Assembly (NCBI GenBank): GCA_017456105.1
Contig: JAFTKA010000033.1
Coordinates: 1-6,174 of the forward strand
Length of the DNA: 6,174 bases
Reading direction: 5' to 3'
Source: Oscillospiraceae bacterium
Lineage (GTDB): Bacteria > Bacillota_A > Clostridia > Oscillospirales > Oscillospiraceae
This document shows, in pieces, positions 1 to 5,625 of this stretch (positions are counted from its first letter, which is position 1; each line of letters begins with the position of its first letter). The notes beneath the pieces were generated by a model, which did no database searches, was not told where the DNA came from, and was given only the letters and a program-made list of their open reading frames with translations. The position numbers and the translations under genes were made by a program.

Positions 1-42
1 AACCCCCTGTATGAAAGCTGGCTTGCCCTGTATAAAGGATAA
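1..42 (+). CDS. C-terminal end of an unidentified rightward gene (partial)
   Basis: Frame 1 is open from the first base to a TAA at 40-42 and reads NPLYESWLALYKG. It is followed at once by an intrinsic terminator, which is where a gene end is expected. Thirteen residues are too few to name a family. The Trp/Leu/Tyr pattern is loosely like the tail of some FGGY sugar kinases, but that is a guess and not an assignment. The main support that this is coding is the stop codon sitting directly before the hairpin. Confidence 0.5.
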   Translation, partial: NPLYESWLALYKG

Positions 43-43
43 T

Positions 44-78
44 AAAAAAACACCGGAGCATCAGCTCCGGTGTTTTTT
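44..78. terminator. Bidirectional intrinsic terminator between converging genes
   Basis: A perfect 9-bp stem, CACCGGAGC (51-59) with GCTCCGGTG (64-72), closes a 4-nt loop (ATCA). It has seven A before it (44-50) and six T after it (73-78), so it makes a GC-rich hairpin plus U-tract on either strand. It can end both the rightward gene stopping at 42 and the leftward P-type ATPase gene. The ATPase stop codon (77-79) overlaps the T side of the element. Confidence 0.93.
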
Positions 79-2425
79 ATAGCTGTTTCTTTTTGCGGAC
101 ACGAAGATAAACCTTATCTCCCAAATCGAAGAGCCGCTGTACCGCAAAGAACACGGTGGGCGTCATAATGAGCAGCGTCAGCATCACCAGGGTGGTGGAC
201 AGATTGCCGGATTGCAGGGACAAAAGATCCCGTAAAAGGGTAAAACACAGTAAAAGTGCCACAGCCATCAAGGCCCAAATGAGGATCCGGAACTTGTCGA
301 AGGGCTTGCAGACCTGGAACAACACCAGAAGACCTACTACCGCCAAAATCGCAGTGCATACGGTCTGGAAGGGGGTGAAGGGAAGGTCAAAAACCGCCAT
401 AAAGCCCTGAGCCGTCAGCACCACAAAGATGTTGGTAAGACCGCCGGGGAAGGCACGCCGGAGCACACCTGTGATAAACCTGCCATGCACCCGCTCGTAA
501 TTGGGCTCCATGGCCAGGAAGAAAGAGGGCACACCGATGGTCAGAGCGGAGATAATGCTCAGGTGCAACGGCTCCAGAGGATAGGGCCAGCTGGTAAACA
601 GGGTGATCAGAGCCAGAGCCAGGGAGAAGATGTTCTTCACCAGGAACAAGGCTGCCGCCCGCTGAATGTTGTTAATGACCCGACGGCCCTCTGCCACAAT
701 ATGGGGCATGGCACCGAAATCCGAATCCAAAAGCACCAGCCGGGCCACCTGAGAAGCGGCCTGAGCACCGCTGGCCATGGCGATGCCGCAGTCCGCCTGC
801 TTCAGAGCCAGCACGTCATTGACGCCATCGCCGGTCATGGCAACGGTGTGTTTTTTCTGCTGCAGAGCGATCACCAATTGCTTTTTCTGATCGGGGGTTA
901 CCCGGCCGAAGACGGTGTATTTTTCCGCGGCGTCCAAAATGTCTTCAAAACTATGTAAGGTGGTGGCGTCAATGTAGGTATCGGCGTTTTCAATGCCCGC
1001 CCGCTGAGCCACCTGAGAAACCGTAACGGGGTTGTCGCCGGAAATGACCTTGATGGCAACACCTTGCTTTGCGAAATAGGAGAAGGTCTCCTGTGCGTTT
1101 TCTCTTATCCGGCTGGTCAGCAGCACAAGTGCCAGAGGTGTCAGCTTTTCTGCTTCCAAATGCTCGGAAAGGGCATCGGCATAGGAAGCAACCAGCAGCA
1201 CCCGATAACCGTTTTCAGACCAGGAATTCACCGTTTCCGCAATTTCCCCGAACCTTTTACCCATCACAAATTCGGGAGCACCCACCAGGAAACTGCCCTG
1301 ATCTTCAAAGTCGCCGCCGCTCCACTTAGTCTGGGAGGTAAAGGGGAAATAAGCGGTGCAGTTCCAATGGGACTCGCCGCCAAACATCTCCCGTAAAGCC
1401 CGGGCGGTGTCGTTTTCCGGCTCACGGCTGCCATACAGGGCGGTCATGATCGCTTCCAGTCGCTCGGGGGAATCGTCGGTCAGAGGAAGAATATTTTCCA
1501 CTTCCATGGAAGGCTCGGTGATGGTGCCGGTCTTATCCACACACAGCACATCTACCCGGGCCAGGGTCTCAATGCAGTTCATATCCTGCACCAGCACCCG
1601 CTTTTTGGAAAGCTTGATGGCAGAAACCGCCAAAGCAACACTGGTCAGCAGATACAAGCCCTCGGGGATCATACCAACCAATGCGGCCACAGTGGCCTCG
1701 GAGCTTTGCTGCAGACCCAGCTTCAACACGGAAAACTGCTGATAAAACAGCAGTAGACCAATGGGGATCAGGGCATAGCCCACCACCCGGATCAGCTTGT
1801 CCAGGGATCGCATCATTTCCGACTTTGCGGCAGTGGGATTTTTCTTGGCTTCACTTGCCAGCTTGGCGGCAAAGGAGGCATCGCCCACGTTGGTCAGCCG
1901 GGCGTTGCCCCGACCGGCAATCAAAAAGCTACCGGAAAGAAGGGTATCCCCCGGTGCTTTTTTCACAGGATCGGCTTCGCCGGTAATCAGGGATTCGTTG
2001 ACCTGAATTTCTCCGTCCACCAACACCGCATCTGCACAGATCTGGTCGCCGGCGGAAAAGGCCACGATGTCGTCCCGCACCAAATTGTCCCAGCGAACCT
2101 TAATAAATTCTCCGTCCCGGAGGGCGGTGGCCTCGTGGGGAGCGACCAGCGTCAGCTTATCTACTGCCCGCTTGGCCCGGATCTCCTGAAAGCAACCAAT
2201 GATCGTGTTCACAAGCACCACGATCAGGAAGGTCATATTCATGGGGGAAGAGCCGCTCAGCAGCAAAATAGCCGCCAGCACCAAAAACACCAGATTAAAG
2301 AAGGTAAACAAGTGGGTAAGAATGATCTGACCTTCTGTTTTGCCTTGCTTCGCGGTGATCCGGTTGGTAAGTCCGGCCTCTGTTCGCTGCCGGACTTCTT
2401 CAGATGTCAGTCCTCTGTATTCCAT
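77..2425 (-). CDS. P-type cation-translocating ATPase (Exp7/CtpE-like)
   Basis: Membrane pump of 782 aa that couples ATP hydrolysis, through an aspartyl-phosphate, to cation movement. Visible landmarks: membrane pair near residues 37-80, actuator TGE at 148-150, membrane pair near 211-270 with PEGL at 254-257, phosphorylated Asp297 in DKTGT, GAPE at 382-385 in the nucleotide domain, SGDN at 462-465, TGDGVND at 531-537, and about six more membrane segments from 587 to 765. There is no N-terminal heavy-metal domain and no CPC motif, so it is not a P1B pump. The sixth segment (HLSIISALTIGVPSFF) lacks the NxxTD signature of classical Ca2+ pumps. Overall it resembles the Exp7 (pneumococcus)/CtpE (mycobacteria) subfamily; CtpE has been linked to calcium uptake, but the substrate here is unproven. 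The ATG has GGGAGG five nt upstream (2431-2436) and lies inside the end of thiN, so the two are probably co-translated. Full length, no lesions seen. Confidence 0.93.
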   Translation of the reverse strand: MEYRGLTSEEVRQRTEAGLTNRITAKQGKTEGQIILTHLFTFFNLVFLVLAAILLLSGSSPMNMTFLIVVLVNTIIGCFQEIRAKRAVDKLTLVAPHEATALRDGEFIKVRWDNLVRDDIVAFSAGDQICADAVLVDGEIQVNESLITGEADPVKKAPGDTLLSGSFLIAGRGNARLTNVGDASFAAKLASEAKKNPTAAKSEMMRSLDKLIRVVGYALIPIGLLLFYQQFSVLKLGLQQSSEATVAALVGMIPEGLYLLTSVALAVSAIKLSKKRVLVQDMNCIETLARVDVLCVDKTGTITEPSMEVENILPLTDDSPERLEAIMTALYGSREPENDTARALREMFGGESHWNCTAYFPFTSQTKWSGGDFEDQGSFLVGAPEFVMGKRFGEIAETVNSWSENGYRVLLVASYADALSEHLEAEKLTPLALVLLTSRIRENAQETFSYFAKQGVAIKVISGDNPVTVSQVAQRAGIENADTYIDATTLHSFEDILDAAEKYTVFGRVTPDQKKQLVIALQQKKHTVAMTGDGVNDVLALKQADCGIAMASGAQAASQVARLVLLDSDFGAMPHIVAEGRRVINNIQRAAALFLVKNIFSLALALITLFTSWPYPLEPLHLSIISALTIGVPSFFLAMEPNYERVHGRFITGVLRRAFPGGLTNIFVVLTAQGFMAVFDLPFTPFQTVCTAILAVVGLLVLFQVCKPFDKFRILIWALMAVALLLCFTLLRDLLSLQSGNLSTTLVMLTLLIMTPTVFFAVQRLFDLGDKVYLRVRKKKQL

Positions 2426-3036
2426 AAAGACCTCCCATAGATGATCAAAAGACTGCCCTCACGCACCGACACGGTGGCGGGCTTGCCCACGAACTGATTG
2501 CTGACTCCCAAAGGGAAACCGGCAGTCAGGGTGGCGTCAAACAGGGGATATTTCAGGTTTTCCAGGGTTACGCCCCGGGCATCTTGCCCCATACAGAACA
2601 GGGAAATATACCCGGAGGCGGTTTTGGGGAAGGAAACAGAGCCGTCCTTTAAGAGGGTAACGATCTGCTCTTTGCCGATCAGATACCCCTTTGCCCCACG
2701 ATCAGCCAAAAACTGCAGGGTCTGAAAATTGGCAACGGTGTGGTCAAGCCTTGGACCGTCCAAACTGCCGTAGAGCAAAAATTCTTTATAGCCCAGCTCC
2801 AGACCCTTGCGGACTGCCAGCATGGCATCGGTATCATCTTTCTCCACAGGAAACAGCTTTGCACCCTCCGGCACATAGCCCAGGGAGTCAAAATCCCCCA
2901 AAATGCCGTCAGGGGTCAAACCAAGAGCCTCTGTGTGGCTAAGACCACCATCGGCAGCCAGAATATAGTCGTCCGGACGGATCGGATCGACAAGTCCGGC
3001 AAAGCCACCGGCACAGAAAATAATACAGCGAGCCAA
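2407..3036 (-). CDS. thiN: Thiamine pyrophosphokinase
   Basis: Cytosolic enzyme that transfers pyrophosphate from ATP to thiamine to give thiamine diphosphate; this suggests use of salvaged thiamine. At 209 aa it has the normal family length. Motifs in order: ADGG (28-31), GDFDS (47-51), KDDTDAMLA (66-74), the GSLDGPRLDHTVAN segment (90-103) bearing nucleotide and substrate residues, and GVSNQF (177-182) in the C-terminal thiamine-binding domain. The start is TTG at 3034-3036: it is preceded by AGGGGGG with a 7-nt gap, no ATG in frame lies nearby, and the following residues (ARCIIFCAGG) match the expected first beta strand. It is the first gene of a two-gene leftward operon and overlaps the ATPase start by 19 nt. 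A promoter ends about 24 nt upstream, leaving no room for a TPP riboswitch. Many Firmicutes place thiN beside rsgA/rpe; that context is absent here. Confidence 0.95.
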   Translation of the reverse strand: MARCIIFCAGGFAGLVDPIRPDDYILAADGGLSHTEALGLTPDGILGDFDSLGYVPEGAKLFPVEKDDTDAMLAVRKGLELGYKEFLLYGSLDGPRLDHTVANFQTLQFLADRGAKGYLIGKEQIVTLLKDGSVSFPKTASGYISLFCMGQDARGVTLENLKYPLFDATLTAGFPLGVSNQFVGKPATVSVREGSLLIIYGRSLWNTED

Positions 3037-3059
3037 GGTAACACCCCCCTTTTTTCAAT

Positions 3060-3088
3060 ATAGTATCACAAATAAAAACAAAGGGCAA
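3060..3088 (-). promoter_or_regulatory. Sigma-A-type promoter for thiN and the ATPase
   Basis: Read leftward: -35 TTGCCC (3088-3083), a 17-nt spacer, and -10 TACTAT (3065-3060), preceded by TGA, an extended -10 element. Transcription would begin near 3053, giving a leader of only about 17 nt that is essentially the ribosome binding site. Each hexamer matches the consensus at four of six positions, but the spacing is optimal and the placement fits the TTG start. Confidence 0.68.
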
Positions 3089-3122
3089 TATGTTCATTCT
3101 ACTGCTATTTGTCCGTTTGGAA

Positions 3123-3174
3123 TGTAGGGAAAGGATTTATCCTTTCTGCGGAACGCATAAATGCGTTCCCTACG
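3123..3174. repeat. Palindromic intergenic repeat with GTAGGGAA/TTCCCTAC ends
   Basis: Outer 8-bp inverted ends GTAGGGAA (3124-3131) and TTCCCTAC (3166-3173) enclose two nested palindromes: AAAGGAT/ATCCTTT (3130-3136 with 3139-3145) and GGAACGCAT/ATGCGTTCC (3150-3158 with 3161-3169, 2-nt centre). The right outer arm is shared with the second hairpin, so alternative foldings compete. The design resembles small dispersed palindromic repeats common in intergenic DNA of Oscillospirales. That link is from memory; only one copy lies in this window, so dispersal cannot be shown here. Confidence 0.7.
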
Positions 3175-3201
3175 ATCTTTTTCGAGGTGCGGAAGGCCTG
3201 A

Positions 3202-3235
3202 GAAAAAGCAAAAGCCGCAGGCATTGCCTGCGGCT
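3202..3235 (-). terminator. Leftward-facing intrinsic terminator with no gene in front
   Basis: A perfect 10-bp stem AGCCGCAGGC (3213-3222) with GCCTGCGGCT (3226-3235) closes a 3-nt loop. On the minus strand the stem is followed by TTTTGCTTTTTC (3213 down to 3202), a broken U-tract, so it should stop leftward transcripts. On the plus strand the stem is followed by TCGCTAAAAAG and no U-tract. No leftward gene ends here, so it may shield thiN from antisense transcription out of the prfA region or be a remnant. Confidence 0.65.
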
Positions 3236-3240
3236 TCGCT

Positions 3241-3271
3241 AAAAAGAGGAAAAATGAAAAAGAGGAAAAAT
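3241..3271. repeat. 15-bp tandem duplication in the intergenic region
   Basis: AAAAAGAGGAAAAAT occurs at 3241-3255 and again at 3257-3271, a period of 16 with one base between copies. It looks like a simple local duplication. Each copy contains a GAGG ribosome-site-like core but no convincing gene follows. Confidence 0.8.
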
Positions 3272-3369
3272 CAATCTTTGTGTCTTTATCATATAAGGAA
3301 GATGTGAAGAAAATAAGCGGAGAAATTTTAAGTTTTTATTAAGTTGACCGTATTTTTTACAATAGTGGT

Positions 3370-3398
3370 TTGACGCAAGCACAAAAATGGAGTATGAT
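3370..3398 (+). promoter_or_regulatory. Strong sigma-A-type promoter for the prfA operon
   Basis: -35 TTGACG (3370-3375), 17-nt spacer, -10 TATGAT (3393-3398); each hexamer matches consensus at five of six positions and spacing is optimal. Transcription would begin near 3405, directly at the ribosome site, so the leader is only about 15 nt. AT-rich DNA lies upstream (3320-3365) and could act as an UP element. Confidence 0.82.
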
Positions 3399-3405
3399 AC
3401 AGAAA

Positions 3406-3413
3406 AAGGAGGG
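3406..3413 (+). promoter_or_regulatory. prfA ribosome binding site that decides the start
   Basis: AAGGAGGG lies six nt before the ATG at 3420. It selects this codon over the in-frame ATG at 3387, which falls inside the promoter spacer, upstream of the expected transcription start, and has no Shine-Dalgarno site. Confidence 0.88.
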
Positions 3414-3419
3414 CGGCCA

Positions 3420-4478
3420 ATGCTGAATAAACTGCAGGCGGTGGAAAGCCGCTATGAGGAGATCTGTGCCCGGAGTGAGCAGCCGGATTTTTATAATGAT
3501 CCGAAAAAGGCAGCGGCCTTTCTGCGGGAGCGAAATGACCTGGAGCCCATCATAGAGGCCTACCGGGCGTACCGGAAGGCGGAGCAGGATATGCTGGAAG
3601 CCCAGGAGCTGATGGCAGACCCCGAAATGAAGGAGCTGTGTCAGGAGACCTACCAAGCCGCAAAAAAAGAAAAAGAAGAGCTTTACAATCAGCTGCAGAT
3701 TCTATTGCTGCCCAAAGACCCTAACGACGATAAAAGTGTCATTGTGGAGATCCGGGGCGGCGTGGGCGGCGAGGAAAGTGCGTTGTTTGCCCATAGCCTG
3801 TTTCGTATGTATTCCATGTATGCCGCCCGAATGGGCTGGTCCGTGGAGCTGATGAACTATAATGATACGGAGCTGGGCGGCGTCAAGGAAGCGGACTTTG
3901 TGATCAACGGCCGGGGAGCTTATTCAAGACTCAAATACGAGTCCGGTGTCCACCGGGTACAGCGTGTGCCGGAGACCGAGTCCGGCGGCCGTGTTCATAC
4001 CTCCACCGCCACGGTGGCGGTGCTTCCTGAGATGGAGGAGGTAGATGTGCAGATCAATCCCGCGGACATTGAAATGCAGGTCTACCGGGCCAGCGGTGCC
4101 GGCGGTCAGCACGTCAATAAGACCAGCTCTGCCGTGCGGCTGATCCACAAGCCCACGGGCATTGTGGTGGCCTGTCAGGAGGAGCGGAGCCAGGTGCAGA
4201 ACCGGGAAAAGTGTATGCGTATGCTGGCCTCCAAGCTCTATGAGATCCAGCAGGAAAAGCTGGAAAACGAAGTTACCGGTATGCGTCGCAGTCAGGTGGG
4301 AACGGGTATGCGGAACGAGCGGATCCGCACCTACAATTTCCCCCAGGGCCGGGTAACGGATCACCGGATCAATCTGACCCTTTATAAGATCGATCAGGTG
4401 ATGGACGGAGCCATCGACGAGATCATCGATGCTCTGGCCACTGCCGACCAGGCAGAGAAACTGAAAAATAATAGTTGA
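3420..4478 (+). CDS. prfA: Peptide chain release factor 1 (RF1)
   Basis: Cytosolic factor that reads UAA and UAG in the ribosomal A site and triggers release of the finished protein. The 352-aa product has normal RF1 length. The codon-reading tripeptide is Pro184-Glu185-Thr186 (PxT type, not the SPF of RF2), inside HRVQRVPETESGGRVHTS. The catalytic GGQ is at 228-230 within RASGAGGQHVNKTSSAVRL; its Gln is normally methylated by PrmC. The N-terminal third is helical and charged, as expected of domain 1. The start at 3420 is chosen for its ribosome site; the frame is open back to an ATG at 3387, but that codon overlaps the promoter. First gene of an operon with tsaE, tsaB and upp. prmC, often the neighbour of prfA, is not adjacent. 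No frameshift or missing key residue. Confidence 0.98.
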   Translation: MLNKLQAVESRYEEICARSEQPDFYNDPKKAAAFLRERNDLEPIIEAYRAYRKAEQDMLEAQELMADPEMKELCQETYQAAKKEKEELYNQLQILLLPKDPNDDKSVIVEIRGGVGGEESALFAHSLFRMYSMYAARMGWSVELMNYNDTELGGVKEADFVINGRGAYSRLKYESGVHRVQRVPETESGGRVHTSTATVAVLPEMEEVDVQINPADIEMQVYRASGAGGQHVNKTSSAVRLIHKPTGIVVACQEERSQVQNREKCMRMLASKLYEIQQEKLENEVTGMRRSQVGTGMRNERIRTYNFPQGRVTDHRINLTLYKIDQVMDGAIDEIIDALATADQAEKLKNNS

Positions 4479-4490
4479 AAGTTGAAAGTT
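4474..4490 (+). repeat. GTTGAAA heptamer tandem repeat at the prfA/tsaE junction
   Basis: Two full copies of GTTGAAA (4474-4480, 4481-4487) plus a partial third (GTT, 4488-4490) fill the space up to the tsaE ATG at 4491. The prfA TGA (4476-4478) lies inside the first copy. The array takes the place where a Shine-Dalgarno site would be expected. Confidence 0.85.
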
Positions 4491-4928
4491 ATGGAATTTA
4501 TTACAAATTCACCGATAGAGACTGAACGGGTGGGCATCGCGTTGGCAGAAAAGCTTTCTGCCGGAGATGTGATCGCCTATGAGGGCGATCTGGGTGCGGG
4601 CAAGACGGCCTTTACCCGGGGCATTGCCCGGGGCCTGGGGATCACCGACCCGGTAACCAGCCCCACCTATACTATCGTCAATGAATACCTGTCGGGAAAA
4701 TATCCTTTGTTCCATTTTGATATGTACAGACTCCATTCTGCCGAGGACCTCTTTGACATTGGCTGGGAGGATTATCTGGAGCGGGGCGGCATCTGTGCCG
4801 TGGAATGGAGCGAAAACGTCCGGGACGCTTTGGACGGTGCGATTGTGGTAAAGATCGAAAAAACCGGGGACGAGTCCCGGCGTATTACGGTTACGGGAGG
4901 GGAACGGTTTGAAGATATTAGCCTTTGA
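4491..4928 (+). CDS. tsaE: tRNA t6A biosynthesis ATPase TsaE
   Basis: Small P-loop ATPase that acts with TsaB and TsaD in transferring the threonylcarbamoyl group to A37 of ANN-reading tRNAs. With the ATG start the protein is 145 aa, usual for the family. Walker A is GDLGAGKT (32-39); TSPT at 56-59 is the switch-like conserved turn; HFDMYRL (75-81) and VEWSE (104-108) are the other family signatures. The ATG at 4491 gives the typical beginning MEFITNSPIET. An in-frame TTG at 4482 would add only MKV and cannot be excluded. Neither has a clear Shine-Dalgarno site, so translation probably depends on ribosomes finishing prfA 12 nt upstream. The 3' end overlaps tsaB by 20 nt. Confidence 0.96.
   Translation: MEFITNSPIETERVGIALAEKLSAGDVIAYEGDLGAGKTAFTRGIARGLGITDPVTSPTYTIVNEYLSGKYPLFHFDMYRLHSAEDLFDIGWEDYLERGGICAVEWSENVRDALDGAIVVKIEKTGDESRRITVTGGERFEDISL
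4895..4902 (+). promoter_or_regulatory. tsaB ribosome binding site supporting a TTG start
   Basis: GGGAGGGG lies six nt before the TTG at 4909-4911, inside the last codons of tsaE. It supports the non-ATG start together with the family-typical N-terminus MKILAFETS. Confidence 0.85.
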
Positions 4929-5625
4929 GACCTCTGCCAAGGCAGGCTCTGTGGCCCTCTTAGAAGACGGTAAGCTCCTAGGCGAAAGCTATCAGAACAC
5001 AGGCCTGACCCACAGCCAGACCCTGATGTCCATGGCAGAAGCTCTGCTGAACCACTGCGGTGTAACCGTTCAGCAGGTGGACGCAGTGGCGGTAGCTGCC
5101 GGCCCGGGCAGCTTCACAGGTGTGCGGATCGGTGTGGCGGCGGCAAAGGGTCTTGCCTGGGGCGGGGAAAAGCCCTGCTATGGTGTGTCCACCCTGGAAG
5201 CCATGGCACTGAGCCTGGGCATTTATGAGGGCATCGTGTGTCCTGTGATGGACGCCCGGAGAAGCCAGGTCTATAACGCTTTGTTCTCGGCTGAAGGCGG
5301 TGTCTTAACCCGATTGCAGGAAGATCGAGCCATTTCCCTGGAAGACCTGAAAAAAGAATTAAAAAATTGCGAAAAACCCATTTTTTTGGTTGGCGACGGC
5401 AGTATTTTGTGCTATAATACATTGGTAGAAGACGTGCCGCAGCTGCGGCTGCCCCCGGAACACCGTATGCATCAGCGTGCCTCCGGTGTTGCACTGCTGG
5501 CGAAAATGCAGATCGATAGCGGGGTCAGCGGAGACGGTGCAGCCTTAAGCCCCAATTATTTAAGACTTTCCCAGGCAGAACGGGAACGCCTGGCCCGGGA
5601 GGAAGAAAAGGAGAAAGAAAAATGA
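4909..5625 (+). CDS. tsaB: tRNA t6A biosynthesis scaffold protein TsaB
   Basis: Pseudo-enzyme of the ASKHA fold that dimerises with TsaD and is needed for t6A formation on tRNA. The product is 238 aa, normal for TsaB. It opens with ILAFETS (3-9), continues with HSQTLM (35-40), the hallmark [11 protein letters not shown] (65-75), GVSTLEAMA (92-100) and [12 protein letters not shown] (111-122), and ends near YLRLSQAE (217-224), a common TsaB close. The last residues are a run of Glu/Lys whose AAAAGGAG codons double as the ribosome site of upp. Start TTG at 4909, backed by a strong Shine-Dalgarno; overlap with tsaE 20 nt and with upp 4 nt (ATGA). The segment coding residues 148-170 is much more AT-rich than the rest and contains a promoter. 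rimI and tsaD, frequent neighbours in other Firmicutes, are not next. Confidence 0.96.
   Translation: MKILAFETSAKAGSVALLEDGKLLGESYQNTGLTHSQTLMSMAEALLNHCGVTVQQVDAVAVAAGPGSFTGVRIGVAAAKGLAWGGEKPCYGVSTLEAMALSLGIYEGIVCPVMDARRSQVYNALFSAEGGVLTRLQEDRAISLEDLKKELKNCEKPIFLVGDGSILCYNTLVEDVPQLRLPPEHRMHQRASGVALLAKMQIDSGVSGDGAALSPNYLRLSQAERERLAREEEKEKEK
5350..5418 (+). promoter_or_regulatory. Internal promoter in tsaB, likely for upp
   Basis: -35 TTGGCG (5390-5395), 17-nt spacer, perfect -10 TATAAT (5413-5418) with TGC directly before it (extended -10). Upstream, A/T tracts at 5350-5355, 5361-5366, 5372-5376 and 5381-5387 recur about every 10-11 nt, close to one helical turn, as in bent or UP-element DNA. 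All of this lies in tsaB coding sequence and faces upp, whose ATG is about 200 nt downstream. Confidence 0.7.

Larger units (their letters stand above)
3037..3419. other. Intergenic region between divergent thiN and prfA operons
   Basis: This 383-bp stretch has no convincing gene. From left to right it holds the thiN ribosome site and promoter (to about 3088), a palindromic repeat (3123-3174), a leftward-facing hairpin terminator (3202-3235), a 15-bp tandem duplication (3241-3271), an AT-rich stretch (about 3270-3365) and the prfA promoter and ribosome site (3370-3413). The right half is markedly more AT-rich than the flanking genes. No tRNA, riboswitch or T-box pattern was recognised. Confidence 0.85.

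Noticed and set aside
485..958. 157-codon rightward open frame opposite the ATPase
   Set aside because: Antisense to intact P-type ATPase motifs, rich in Gln/His/Gly with no recognisable domain and no promoter or ribosome site that stands out.
3037..3060. TPP riboswitch upstream of thiN
   Set aside because: The predicted promoter leaves a leader of about 17 nt, and no THI-box pattern is seen further upstream.
3177..3208. CTTTTTC/GAAAAAG inverted repeat
   Set aside because: A 7-bp A/T-rich stem with an 18-nt loop is easily found by chance and fits no known element.
3254..3307. Short rightward ORF MKKRKNQSLCLYHIRKM following a GAGG motif in the intergenic region
   Set aside because: Only 17 codons, the motif is just 4 nt from the ATG, it arises from the 15-bp tandem duplication, and no promoter is evident before it. 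Nothing marks it as a leader peptide.
3344..3349. TTGACC as an alternative -35 for prfA
   Set aside because: At 16-18 nt downstream there is no -10-like hexamer (GGTTTG region); the TACAAT nearby is only 8 nt away. The promoter at 3370-3398 is far better.
3924..4364. 146-codon leftward open frame inside prfA
   Set aside because: It lies wholly antisense to a clear RF1 gene, has low-complexity His/Gly/Leu content and no family motifs; it is a shadow of GC-rich codons.
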